From NCBI GenBank assembly GCA_021325675.1, contig JAJTCM010000002.1, positions 1-64,000 of the forward strand: a stretch of 64,000 nt of DNA, in the 5' to 3' direction. This DNA is from Crocinitomicaceae bacterium. GTDB lineage: Bacteria > Bacteroidota > Bacteroidia > Flavobacteriales_D > Crocinitomicaceae. The position numbers and the translations under genes are program-made. Below the pieces are notes generated by a model. That model ran no database searches and had not been told where the DNA came from. It was given only the letters and a program-made list of their open reading frames with translations. Below are positions 44,240 to 52,337 of this stretch, piece by piece. How positions within the stretch are numbered: the first letter of the stretch is position 1; every line of letters begins with the position of its first letter.

Positions 44240-45420
44240 CGGAAATTTACGCACAAATCAAATCCCGGGCCGAAGCTATTTTTCCGAAAGTGAAAGCTTT
44301 GCGGGAGCATTTGCACCAATACCCCGAGCTTTCATACCAGGAATTTGAGACCTCGAAGTTTGTGCAGGAAAAACTGCGTGAAATCGGGATCAGCGATATA
44401 CAGATTATGGCCGAAACGGGCGTTATTGCAATGATCCGCGGCAAACAGCACAGCGGTAACCAACCGTGCATCGCCCTGCGCGCCGACCTGGACGCCCTGC
44501 CAATCAATGAAGAAAATACAGCTTCTTATATTTCCAGAAACCCGGGCGTCATGCATGCCTGCGGCCATGATGTGCATACTTCCATCCTGCTTGGCGCTGC
44601 TGAAATCCTCTACGCGTTGCGCGATGAGCTCCCCCACCCTGTTAAGCTCGTTTTCCAGCCGGGCGAAGAGAAAAACCCGGGCGGCGCTTCCCTGCTGATT
44701 GCTGAAGGCGTACTTCAAAATCCGCCGGTTAAGGAAATGTACGCTTTGCACGTATTTCCCGAGCTCGAAGCCGGGAAGCTCGGTTTCCGCGAAGGCCTGT
44801 ACATGGCATCCTGCGACGAAATTTATATGACCATTCACGGTAAAGGCGGCCACGGCGCAACACCTCATCTGTGCATTGACCCGATTATGATCGGCGCTAC
44901 GCTGATAACACAATTGCAGCAAATCGTCAGCCGAAAATGCGATCCGAAAATCCCTTGCGTTTTGTCTTTCGGACATTTCGAAGGCATCGGGGCAACAAAC
45001 GTCATTCCTTCCAAAGTACATATCAAAGGGACTTTCCGCACCATGAACGAAGAATGGCGCGAACAGGCCTGGGAGGAAATAAAAAAACAAGCCACCGCCA
45101 TCGTCGAATCGCAGGGGGGCAAGCTTGACCTGGAGATCAGCAAGGGCTATCCTTACCTCGAAAACGACCCGGCAACGACGCAAAAAATCCGCAGCAAGGC
45201 CGAAGCTTTTTTAGGTGGGGGGAATGTGATAGAATTACCGATCCGACTTACTTCCGAGGATTTCTCGTTTTATTCGCAGCAAGTCCCCGTTTCGTTCTTC
45301 CGGCTCGGCGTGCGCAATGAAGCCAAAAATATCGTTCATGGCGTTCACCATCCGCGCTTCGACATTGATGCGGAAGCCCTGAAAACCGGGATACAGGCGA
45401 TGTGTTTGGCGGTTTTTTGA
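44236..45420 (+). CDS. M20 family amidohydrolase (N-acyl-amino-acid hydrolase type)
   Basis: 394 residues. Two-metal peptidase of the M20D group: REHLHQYPELSYQE near the N-terminus, MHACGHDVHTS (C109, H111, H114) as metal ligands, EEKNPGGASLLI as second ligand segment, and the C-terminal SEDFSFYSQQVP and GVHHPRFDID motifs. Members remove acyl groups from N-acyl amino acids, for example hippurate or indole-3-acetyl-amino acids; the exact substrate is unknown. No signal peptide, so cytoplasmic. Translationally coupled to the TauE-like permease. Confidence 0.9.
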   Translation: MTEIYAQIKSRAEAIFPKVKALREHLHQYPELSYQEFETSKFVQEKLREIGISDIQIMAETGVIAMIRGKQHSGNQPCIALRADLDALPINEENTASYISRNPGVMHACGHDVHTSILLGAAEILYALRDELPHPVKLVFQPGEEKNPGGASLLIAEGVLQNPPVKEMYALHVFPELEAGKLGFREGLYMASCDEIYMTIHGKGGHGATPHLCIDPIMIGATLITQLQQIVSRKCDPKIPCVLSFGHFEGIGATNVIPSKVHIKGTFRTMNEEWREQAWEEIKKQATAIVESQGGKLDLEISKGYPYLENDPATTQKIRSKAEAFLGGGNVIELPIRLTSEDFSFYSQQVPVSFFRLGVRNEAKNIVHGVHHPRFDIDAEALKTGIQAMCLAVF

Positions 45421-45478
45421 CATTGAGCCTGCCTTTTTCACGGATCAGCCATTACTTTAACTATATTATTTCCAGGTT

Positions 45479-46189
45479 ATGATAAAAAAGCTCACTTTTA
45501 CTGCTGTACTTACACTTTTCTCCGGGTCAGTTTTCTCCCAGGGACAGTTTAAAATCCGTAATGACGAATTTATCCAAATTGGCTATAATAGTCCAAAAGC
45601 TTTGACTTTCGGCCAGGGAACAGGATCTTCCAATAACGGGAATTTTGCCCTCGAATATTGTTCCAATTGCTCTCCATCCGGTTTTAATATCTGGAAACCT
45701 TTCCCTACTTCCGGCTACGCCAATTACCTGCTTTTTATCCGCGACAACGGATCTACGGGAATTGGCAATAGCGGTGACGCTTCAGCAAGGCTTTGGGTGA
45801 GCGGTAATCTCAAGGTCAATGCTACCATTTATCCTTCCGATCTGCGTTACAGTCAAAACACCAAAAACCTGAATGGTCAACTGGATAAATTACTCCAGCT
45901 GAAACCAGTGCAATACACTTTCACCCCAAATAATCAGAGTCCGGGCGATTCGCTTTCGGTAAACGTGAATAAAGAAAATGGAAATGCTTATAATTTTGAC
46001 GACAAACTGCATTTCGGGGTTTTTGCACAAGATATTGAAAAAGTCTACCCGAACCTTGTAGTGAAAGACGAATACGGTATGCTTGGCGTAAATTATGCTG
46101 AATTTATTCCTTTGCTAATTGGCGCCATCCAGGAGCAAAATGAAAAGATCATTGAACTGGAAAAAGAAATTGAAAAACTGAAAAAGTAA
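45479..46189 (+). CDS. Exported protein with S74 (endosialidase chaperone-like) domain
   Basis: 236 residues. Signal peptide MIKKLTFTAVLTLFSGSVFSQ, a short beta region, then from about residue 115 a Peptidase_S74/intramolecular-chaperone domain: YPSDLRYSQNTKNLNGQLDKLLQLKPVQYTF, FGVFAQDIEKVYPNLV, GVNYAEFIPLLIGAIQEQN, ending in a coiled coil. In phages this domain trimerises tail spikes and then cleaves itself off. Bacteroidota encode many free-standing exported copies of unknown role. The zincin gene begins 3 bases downstream. Confidence 0.84.
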   Translation: MIKKLTFTAVLTLFSGSVFSQGQFKIRNDEFIQIGYNSPKALTFGQGTGSSNNGNFALEYCSNCSPSGFNIWKPFPTSGYANYLLFIRDNGSTGIGNSGDASARLWVSGNLKVNATIYPSDLRYSQNTKNLNGQLDKLLQLKPVQYTFTPNNQSPGDSLSVNVNKENGNAYNFDDKLHFGVFAQDIEKVYPNLVVKDEYGMLGVNYAEFIPLLIGAIQEQNEKIIELEKEIEKLKK

Positions 46190-46192
46190 CTG

Positions 46193-47308
46193 ATGCGTTT
46201 CCTCACAGCTTTTGCTTTTATTTCCCTTTGCAGCTTGTCTTTTTCCCAGCAGCCGGAAGAAAATATGACCAAAGACGGCTACCTCATCCGGGTCAAAGGC
46301 GGCTTGAAAACGGTGCGCATCAACATTCATTTCATGTTGAAAAGCGACGGAACGGGAAATTTCAATGAAAAAAACGATGGCAACGGACGACCTTACAGCG
46401 GTTACGATTATGCACGTGACCTGGTATACTACATGAATGCGCAGAGCATCCAAAACGTCCAATTGAACATTCCTGAAGGAAACGAGATCCCGGTGCTCGA
46501 AAAAAATTACCGCTATGTGCTGGATGCCGTGTATTTCTGGCGAAATGACAGCACGTATTTGTATAACACGATAAATTACGCCAAACAAGGAAGGGACAAG
46601 GACAGCGTGATGAACATTTTTTTGTCGCACGGCACAGCGAATTTAGGCGGCCATGCCTCGAGTGTTTCAACGGTTTCACATTACAAATACACCGAAAACC
46701 GATCTTATTGGTTCAGCTACAGCGGCAATAAAGCCAAAGGCAGCGCGGACGGTGATCTGTGGACACAGGCGCTGAATACCAGCCATGAAGTTGGACATTT
46801 GCTGGGTTTGAACCACACCGTGCTCCAACCGAACGGCTCGCCTTGCCCGGGAGGATGCAAAGGCGGAACGATCAATGCCAATTGCGACGACGGCTGCGCG
46901 GATACACCTTCTGCCTGGGAAATATTGGATGCTAACGGCTGCACCACACATCCGGGTTGCGGCTGGAGCGGCGGAATTACAGGGAAAATCGATTGTTCCA
47001 ACAACCTGATGGATTATACCGGGATGTTTGCGCTCAGTCCCTGCCAGATCGAAAAAATTCATCGCGGCCTGGAAAACGGCCTGAAATCATATTTACAATG
47101 CGCCGCCCTTTCGGATGACGTATCTTTCAAAAACATTGGCTATCCGAAGGTGAGTTACTTCGGGCGGAACGTACAAATAGTGGATTCCAGGATTGAATAT
47201 AAAGAAAAAATCAAAATATATTACTCTTCGTCGGTTGAATTGAATAACTTTGAAGCTGAAGCCGGTACCGAACTTGAAATCATCCTGGATAACGAATGCT
47301 CTTTTTAA
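46193..47308 (+). CDS. Secreted zinc metalloprotease of metzincin type (M43-like)
   Basis: 371 residues. Signal peptide MRFLTAFAFISLCSLSFSQ. Extended zinc motif HEVGHLLGLNH (H198, E199, H202, H208) and a later NNLMDYTGMFALSPCQ that supplies the Met-turn, as in pappalysin/cytophagalysin-like M43 enzymes. Cysteine-rich stretch between them (CPGGCKGGTINANCDDGC). It lacks a T9SS sorting domain, so probably periplasmic or exported otherwise. The last 80 residues are a separate beta segment. It is sandwiched between the S74 protein (3-base gap) and the HutD-like gene. Confidence 0.86.
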   Translation: MRFLTAFAFISLCSLSFSQQPEENMTKDGYLIRVKGGLKTVRINIHFMLKSDGTGNFNEKNDGNGRPYSGYDYARDLVYYMNAQSIQNVQLNIPEGNEIPVLEKNYRYVLDAVYFWRNDSTYLYNTINYAKQGRDKDSVMNIFLSHGTANLGGHASSVSTVSHYKYTENRSYWFSYSGNKAKGSADGDLWTQALNTSHEVGHLLGLNHTVLQPNGSPCPGGCKGGTINANCDDGCADTPSAWEILDANGCTTHPGCGWSGGITGKIDCSNNLMDYTGMFALSPCQIEKIHRGLENGLKSYLQCAALSDDVSFKNIGYPKVSYFGRNVQIVDSRIEYKEKIKIYYSSSVELNNFEAEAGTELEIILDNECSF

Positions 47309-47309
47309 T

Positions 47310-47852
47310 ATGCAAATTTTACCTTTTTCACAACAGCCAACCAGTGCCTGGGCCGGCGGAACAACAACAGAACTGTTTCTTTCTCCTGAAAATGCTTCTT
47401 TTAAAGAGCGTAATTTTGATTTCCGGATCAGTACGGCCAATATTGAAACCGAACATTCCGTATTTTCAGATCTGAGCGGTTATTGCCGCTACCTCCTTGT
47501 TCTTGACGGGATGCTTCAAATCAGGCACGAGGAGCACTACGAAAAAAAGCTTTATCAGTTTGACTATGACATCTTCGATGGTTCCTGGAAAACGGAAAGC
47601 GAAGGAAGAGTGCGCGATTTCAATATCATGTACCGGACAGGCATGGATGTTTCGGTCAACTTTCGAAACTGCAGGACTTCCTTTGAGATCGAAAAGCAAA
47701 ACGGACACCATTTCCTCTTCATCCTGGATGATTTCGCACCGCAAATTGCCGGGAAAAAGCTTCAACGCTACGATCTCGTTGTAATAGAGGAAAATATCAA
47801 GCTGGAATCCGACACGAAAAATGCGCATTTCCTGGAAATTCTTATCAGCTAG
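47310..47852 (+). CDS. HutD/Ves family cupin-like protein
   Basis: 180 residues from ATG 47310 (MQILPFSQQPTSAWAGGTTTELFL); a longer frame from 47250 would overlap the zincin and lacks family similarity. The motif SAWAGGTTTELFLSPENASFKERNFDFRISTA fits HutD/Ves (usually SxWxGGxTxxLxxxP...F.wRlS.A). HutD is linked to histidine utilisation and Ves to cold response in E. coli, with no proven biochemical activity. It starts 1 base after the zincin stop, so probably the last gene of that operon. No hut genes are nearby. Confidence 0.82.
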   Translation: MQILPFSQQPTSAWAGGTTTELFLSPENASFKERNFDFRISTANIETEHSVFSDLSGYCRYLLVLDGMLQIRHEEHYEKKLYQFDYDIFDGSWKTESEGRVRDFNIMYRTGMDVSVNFRNCRTSFEIEKQNGHHFLFILDDFAPQIAGKKLQRYDLVVIEENIKLESDTKNAHFLEILIS

Positions 47853-47898
47853 CTTAAGCGTCAATTATTCCACTTAAAATCAAAAAAGGAAGTAAGAT

Positions 47899-48762
47899 TT
47901 ATAAAGGTGACTTCGAAGTAAAGCTCAAAATCTCTCCTGTTCTCGGATGCTTAAAGCTCAAAGTCAGTGCATGCAAAGCAATCCTGCCCGCTAAAACTGT
48001 TTTCGCACCGTATTTCTTATCTCCAACAATTGGGTGGCCGATTTCCTGCATGTGTACCCGGATCTGGTTTTTGCGGCCCGTGTCCAGGTTTACTTCCAAA
48101 ACGGAGCTATTATTGCGGTAATCCAGCAGCTTGTAATGCGTGATCGCCTCTTGTCCGTAAGTCGGGTTTTGACTCGAATGGACTTTCAGCGCTTTGCTTT
48201 CCCGCAGGTAAGAATGGATCGTTTTTTCGCGTTCTTTCACGCGACCTTCTACAATGGCAATGTAGCTCCGCTGCTTGATCTCATCGTTCCAGTTTTTCTG
48301 TAAACGGAGCTTCATCTGCTCACTTTTTGCAAACACAAGCAAGCCCGAAGTTTCACGGTCCAATCGGTGAACAACGAACACTTTATTGTCCGGGTTTTCT
48401 TTTTTTACATGGATGCTGAGCGTATGGTACAAAGTCCGCGTTTTGATTTTTTCCGTAGAAATCGTCAGTAAGCCGGCCGGTTTGTTTACCACAATGATAT
48501 CTTTGTCTTCAAACACAATTTTGAGCCCGGGAATTTCAGGCGTTTTCACTTCCTTCTTTCCAACGGTGAGCAGCTGCCCTTTTTCGAGCGGAAACTTAAA
48601 ATGCGTTTGAGTGACGCCGTTTACCTGAACCAGCTTGTTCTTCAGCAACGATTTGATATTATCCCGGCTTTTGGAGGGAAATTTTTCTTGTAAATAAGCC
48701 ATCAATTCCGCGCTTTTTTCCAGCGTAAATTTGAATTCCTGTACTTTAGACTTTGCTCTCAT
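47899..48762 (-). CDS. RluA family pseudouridine synthase
   Basis: 287 residues. N-terminal S4-like RNA-binding region (about 12-70) and catalytic domain with VVHRLDRETSGLLVFAK; catalytic D135. Further motif YGAKTVLAGRIALHALTLSF at the C-terminus. It isomerises uridine in rRNA or tRNA; the exact site cannot be assigned. Last gene of the holA-rsmE-DUF4159-rluA run, its start sharing a base with the DUF4159 stop. Confidence 0.92.
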   Translation of the reverse strand: MRAKSKVQEFKFTLEKSAELMAYLQEKFPSKSRDNIKSLLKNKLVQVNGVTQTHFKFPLEKGQLLTVGKKEVKTPEIPGLKIVFEDKDIIVVNKPAGLLTISTEKIKTRTLYHTLSIHVKKENPDNKVFVVHRLDRETSGLLVFAKSEQMKLRLQKNWNDEIKQRSYIAIVEGRVKEREKTIHSYLRESKALKVHSSQNPTYGQEAITHYKLLDYRNNSSVLEVNLDTGRKNQIRVHMQEIGHPIVGDKKYGAKTVLAGRIALHALTLSFKHPRTGEILSFTSKSPL

Positions 48763-49409
48763 TAACGGGAAAATGCGTACATTAAAATATTAGCGCCCAT
48801 CTGCAGGGCTTCTTTTCGTTTTTCAGTTGGATCGTTGTGAACAGGCTGATCTTCCCAGCCATCGCCCAAATCGGTTTGATAAGTATAGAGCAGCACCAGC
48901 TTGCCTTCATGGAAAATCCCGAAAGCCTGGGCGCGCTTGTCATCGTGCTCATGGATTTTCGGCAGTCCGTTAAAATTGAATTTCTGGTGAAAAATCCCGT
49001 GATTGCCTGGCAGCTCCACGAGCTCGCTGTTCGGGAATATTTTTTTGATCTCCACCCGGATAAACTGGTCCATCCCATAATTATCGTCGATGTGCAGAAA
49101 ACCGCCTGCTTCCAGGTAAGTACGCAGGTTGTCGGCTTCGGAAGAAGAAAACACGACGTTTCCGTGACCGGTCATGTGCACAAAAGGATACTGGAATAAA
49201 TCCGCACTTCCGACATCCACGTAGGGAACATCCTCAGCGATATCCATCTTCAGCTCGCGGTTGCAGAACTTCACCAGGTTGGGCAAAGAGCTCGGATTAG
49301 CGTAATAATCACCGCCGCCCTTGTATTTCAAAACGGCTACCTTGTAAGTTCCTTGTCCTAAAAGAACAGCAGGAACAAGCCAAAGCGCCAGTACAATTAA
49401 TTTTTTCAT
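48762..49409 (-). CDS. DUF4159 domain exported protein
   Basis: 215 residues. Signal peptide MKKLIVLALWLVPAVLLGQ and a single domain matching DUF4159 (VAVLKYKGGGDYYANPSSLPNLVKFCN, FVHMTGHGNVVFSSSEADNLRTYLEAGGFLHIDDNYG). The fold resembles a class I glutamine amidotransferase-like or ThuA-like core; the GGFLHIDDNYGMD loop is the hallmark. The function is unknown. It overlaps rsmE by 4 bases and rluA by 1 base. Confidence 0.84.
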   Translation of the reverse strand: MKKLIVLALWLVPAVLLGQGTYKVAVLKYKGGGDYYANPSSLPNLVKFCNRELKMDIAEDVPYVDVGSADLFQYPFVHMTGHGNVVFSSSEADNLRTYLEAGGFLHIDDNYGMDQFIRVEIKKIFPNSELVELPGNHGIFHQKFNFNGLPKIHEHDDKRAQAFGIFHEGKLVLLYTYQTDLGDGWEDQPVHNDPTEKRKEALQMGANILMYAFSR

Positions 49410-50101
49410 TCAAATATGGTTTTAGCATACATGCAGGCATAGAGCGCCGCAGTTTCGGTACGTAATCGGTTTTTTCCCAGGGTTACCGGGTCAAAGCCCC
49501 TTTGGAGGATTTGTTTGATCTCTTCTTCTGTAAAATCGCCTTCCGGGCCGATCAGGATCGGGTAAGCGGATTTTTGCAGGGTACTGCGCAAAGCCATTTT
49601 ATTGGCCGGATAACAATGCGCTACAGCCCCTTTCGGGTGTTTTTCAAGGAACTTGTCAAGACCCGTCAGCGGGTTCAGCTTCGGCAAATATTTTCGCTGC
49701 GACTGTTTGATGGCTGAAACCATGATTTTGTGCAGGCGTTCGTCTTTTACAATTTTACGCTCGCAATTATGCGTCAGGATCAGGCTGATTTCGGTTACCC
49801 CGATTTCGGTTGCCTTCTCCACGAACCATTCCAGGCGGTCCATGTTTTTCGTCGGGGCGATCGCAATATGCACCTGGATAGGGGAAGCTTCTTCAAAAAC
49901 ATACGAATTGATCTTCAAGGCGCACTTTTTGGCATTATCTTCCGTAACCTGGGCTTCAAATACGTAGCCTTTGCCATTCAGCAAGCCGAGTTTATCCCCT
50001 TTTTCAAGGCGCAGCACTTTACAGGCGTGTTTCGACTCTTCTTCCGGAAGAATGAAGTTTTTGTCGTCTTTTGTCAGCTCAGGCGTATAAAACCAGTTCA
50101 T
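49406..50101 (-). CDS. rsmE: 16S rRNA (uracil(1498)-N(3))-methyltransferase RsmE
   Basis: 231 residues. SPOUT-class methyltransferase with N-terminal PUA-like part (HACKVLRLEKGDKLGLLNGKG) and C-terminal knot motif PILIGPEGDFTEEE and LGKNRLRTETAALYA. It methylates U1498 of 16S rRNA. One-base overlap with holA upstream and 4-base overlap with DUF4159 downstream. Confidence 0.93.
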   Translation of the reverse strand: MNWFYTPELTKDDKNFILPEEESKHACKVLRLEKGDKLGLLNGKGYVFEAQVTEDNAKKCALKINSYVFEEASPIQVHIAIAPTKNMDRLEWFVEKATEIGVTEISLILTHNCERKIVKDERLHKIMVSAIKQSQRKYLPKLNPLTGLDKFLEKHPKGAVAHCYPANKMALRSTLQKSAYPILIGPEGDFTEEEIKQILQRGFDPVTLGKNRLRTETAALYACMYAKTIFE

Positions 50102-51108
50102 CAGTGCAGCAATTTAAAAACCATTTCTTTCATCAGCTCGCCGTCTGTTACATCACCGGTACTCCCAACCCCTTTCGATTTCAGGTCGTATTCGTGTAAA
50201 ACGGAAATGTTTTTCGCAATGCGTTTCGGCGGGTACAATTTGGAAGCGTTGATGTAATCTTTCACAAAAAACGGGTGCACCCGGATATCTGAAGCGATGG
50301 CTTCGGGCGAACGGTTTTCAAGAAAATGAATCCGCATGAGCTTAACAAACAGGTTGAATGCCTGTGACACCACGACTACCAACGGCCCGGATTTTGGGTT
50401 GTGTGTAAAATAATTGACAATCCGGAAAGCTTTCGGAACATCGCCCACCTGGATGGCGCTGATCAGCTCGGTAATATTAAAATCTTTTGAAATCCCGATA
50501 TTTTCTTCAATATGCACCTCATTGATCATCGTTCCGGCCTGGATGAGGATCGTCAGCTTGTCGAGCTCATTCGTAATTTTACTGAGATCATTTCCAAGAA
50601 AATCTACCAGCAAAGTCGCGGCTTTCGGAGTAATGGAATACGAAGTTGTTTTCAGGTAATTATTGATCCAGTCAACGAGCTTGTAATCCCGAACCTTCTC
50701 AGAAAGAAAGACTTCCCCGTTTTTGGAGATTTCCTTATAGAGCTTTTTGCGCGAATCCAGCTTCTTGTATTTGTAAGCCAAAACAAGTACCGTCGACGGA
50801 TTGACATCCAAAAAATAGCTTTCGAGCGTTTCAAGGTCTTTGTCTTTGATATCCTGGGCTTCCCGCACAATTACGAGCCTGCGTTCGGACATCATCGGGA
50901 AATTCCGCGCCTCCCCGATCAGGGAAATTACGTCAGCATCCTTTCCGTAAACAATCGTTTGGTTAAAGTCGCGTTCGTGCTCTTCCAAAGCTTCTTCTTC
51001 GATCGTCTTGGAAATCAGATCAATGTAGTACGGTTCCTCCCCATGGAGCAGGTAAACCGGCTTGAATTTTCTGGCTTTGATTTCCTTGATCAACGAACTG
51101 TAATCCAT
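50101..51108 (-). CDS. holA: DNA polymerase III subunit delta
   Basis: 335 residues, normal length. HolA signature PVYLLHGEEPYYIDLISKTIEE near the N-terminus, VIVREAQD, and the C-terminal LYPPKRIAKNISVLHEYDLKSKGVG collar region. It opens the beta clamp within the clamp loader. First gene of holA-rsmE-DUF4159-rluA. A -7 box lies 5 bases upstream of the ATG. It is divergent from the HSDR_N gene. Confidence 0.92.
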   Translation of the reverse strand: MDYSSLIKEIKARKFKPVYLLHGEEPYYIDLISKTIEEEALEEHERDFNQTIVYGKDADVISLIGEARNFPMMSERRLVIVREAQDIKDKDLETLESYFLDVNPSTVLVLAYKYKKLDSRKKLYKEISKNGEVFLSEKVRDYKLVDWINNYLKTTSYSITPKAATLLVDFLGNDLSKITNELDKLTILIQAGTMINEVHIEENIGISKDFNITELISAIQVGDVPKAFRIVNYFTHNPKSGPLVVVVSQAFNLFVKLMRIHFLENRSPEAIASDIRVHPFFVKDYINASKLYPPKRIAKNISVLHEYDLKSKGVGSTGDVTDGELMKEMVFKLLH

Positions 51109-51113
51109 GGAAA

Positions 51114-51121
51114 CAAAGTTA
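51114..51121 (-). promoter_or_regulatory. -7 box of holA
   Basis: Minus-strand TAACTTTG, an exact TAnnTTTG, 5 bases before the holA ATG. Confidence 0.58.
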
Positions 51122-51133
51122 ACGAATATTATT

Positions 51134-51141
51134 TAATTTTG
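51134..51141 (+). promoter_or_regulatory. -7 box of the HSDR_N gene
   Basis: TAATTTTG matches TAnnTTTG and ends 25 bases before the ATG at 51167. It lies only 12 bp from the opposing holA box, so the two promoters must overlap. Confidence 0.58.
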
Positions 51142-51166
51142 CAGGTATAAAATCCGCGCAAAAACG

Positions 51167-51613
51167 ATGTTCACCCCGCTCAATCTCCCAATAGCAGAAC
51201 TGAAGCTTTCCAGGCTGGAAGACAAGGTTTATGTGTGGTGTGAAATCCGCAAAAAAAAGCTGCTGCTCAGTCCCGAAGAATGGGTGCGCCAGCATTTGAT
51301 CCATTACCTTGTTTATCACAAAAAATTCCCGAAAGGCTTAATTGCTTCTGAGATTGAAATCAGGGCCAATCAGCAAAAACGCCGCTGTGACCTATTGATC
51401 TACGATACTCAGCTCCAAATCCAGGTGCTGATCGAATGCAAAGCCCCGGAAGTAGCACTTACGGCAAAAGTTGTTCAGCAGGTAATCCATTACAACAACC
51501 AGCTGCGTGTTCCAATCATTGCAATTTCAAACGGACTTCAGCACGAAATCATCGCAATTAACTACGAAACAAACGAGTTTAGGAAACTGGATGATTTTGA
51601 ATGGACTCTATAG
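51167..51613 (+). CDS. HsdR N-terminal-like (HSDR_N) nuclease-fold protein
   Basis: 148 residues. PD-(D/E)XK-type core: IASEIEIR (E62/E64), RRCDLLIYD (D75), VLIECKAP (E90, K92), then a helix with VVQQVIHYNNQ supplying the conserved Q. This matches the type I restriction R-subunit N-terminal family, but without helicase domains or hsdM/hsdS nearby, so it is not a restriction system. As far as I know such genes beside holA are common in Bacteroidota. A house-keeping DNA repair or replication-linked role is plausible but unproven. Confidence 0.85.
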   Translation: MFTPLNLPIAELKLSRLEDKVYVWCEIRKKKLLLSPEEWVRQHLIHYLVYHKKFPKGLIASEIEIRANQQKRRCDLLIYDTQLQIQVLIECKAPEVALTAKVVQQVIHYNNQLRVPIIAISNGLQHEIIAINYETNEFRKLDDFEWTL

Positions 51614-51614
51614 A

Positions 51615-51682
51615 ATGGAAAATTGAACATGGAGAATAGTAGAAATCTAATTTTCAATTCTACACTCTACATTTTCAATTCT
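51615..51682. repeat. Dispersed intergenic repeat, family B (copy 2)
   Basis: The gap contains AATTTTCAATTCT (51649-51661) and ATTTTCAATTCT (51671-51682) next to GGAAAATTGAAC, resembling the TTAATTCTCAATTCT element at 29293-29372. It again separates convergent genes. Confidence 0.5.
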
Positions 51683-52271
51683 TCACGTATTTCCAATGCC
51701 GGTGTTTCCCTTCCGTCATCCATTCGATGGCCTGTCCGATCCGCTTATCGCGCGTGGCTTCGGTTTTAGCTTCCAGGATCCATTCATTGTACTCTTTGCG
51801 GTGGCTGTTTGAGAATTTTTCGTAAGCCAGCTGCGCTGCAGGGTTCTTTTTAAGCGCAGTTAAAAGCTCAGCTGATTCCTCAAAATTACCTGTTTTTGCC
51901 GGCGGGGATTTTTGGATGGTTTTTCCAGCCAGCGTTAGCTCAACCGCTTCGAACAGCATGGCTTTGAACAGGTCTTCATCCGGCAAATCATCCATGCTTG
52001 TCATTTTACCCAAATCCCCCATACCTTCTCTCTTAAAACCTTCGTTGTTCATCAGCGGCGCGAGCCAGAAACCAAAACTACAGTGGTTTTTGAACGAAGC
52101 CATGCTGCACAGGATCCTGCCGTTGAGCATAAAATTCGGAAAGCTCCACTTCCATCCTTCCTCTACTTGGGGGCAATATTCGTGAACCCTTCTGCGGATT
52201 TCATTCAGGATAGGCTGCGCAAAAGGCTGGGCCTTCTCAATGTATTGTGTAATACGGATATCTGTTTTCAT
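51675..52271 (-). CDS. YdeI/OmpD-associated-like family protein (DUF1801 plus OmdA-like tail)
   Basis: 198 residues. N-terminal DUF1801-like region (AQPILNEIRRRVHEYCPQVEEGWKWSFPNFMLNGRILCSMASFKNHCSFGFW) and C-terminal Omd-like helix region (ALKKNPAAQLAYEKFSNSHRKEYNEWILEAKTEATRDKRIGQAIEWMTEGKHRHW). Cytoplasmic, found as a single gene, role unknown in bacteria generally. A terminator lies just upstream of its start, so it is a separate transcription unit from the small exported peptide. Confidence 0.84.
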   Translation of the reverse strand: MKTDIRITQYIEKAQPFAQPILNEIRRRVHEYCPQVEEGWKWSFPNFMLNGRILCSMASFKNHCSFGFWLAPLMNNEGFKREGMGDLGKMTSMDDLPDEDLFKAMLFEAVELTLAGKTIQKSPPAKTGNFEESAELLTALKKNPAAQLAYEKFSNSHRKEYNEWILEAKTEATRDKRIGQAIEWMTEGKHRHWKYVKN

Positions 52272-52285
52272 AAATGTTGCTTCAA

Positions 52286-52319
52286 AAAAAAAGAACCACC
52301 CGAAGATAGTTCTTTTTTT
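52286..52319 (-). terminator. Terminator of the small Cys/Lys-rich gene
   Basis: Plus-strand A-rich arm ending in GAAC (up to 52296) pairs with GTTCTTTTTTT (52309-52319); on the minus strand it reads as a hairpin followed by a T-run, 18 bases or more past the stop of the 52338-52550 gene. Confidence 0.7.
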
Positions 52320-52337
52320 ATATCGATTGAAAAAAGA

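Noticed and set aside
44332-45183. Minus-strand open frame opposite the M20 amidohydrolase
   Set aside because: The metal-binding motifs are on the plus strand; the antisense product matches nothing.
45479-46189. Prophage tail-spike gene suggested by the S74 domain
   Set aside because: It has a Sec signal peptide and no phage genes around; free-standing exported S74 proteins are usual in Bacteroidota.
51167-51613. Type I restriction-modification system
   Set aside because: Only the HsdR N-terminal nuclease-fold domain is present; there is no helicase, methylase or specificity gene, and as far as I know the locus beside holA is common in the phylum.
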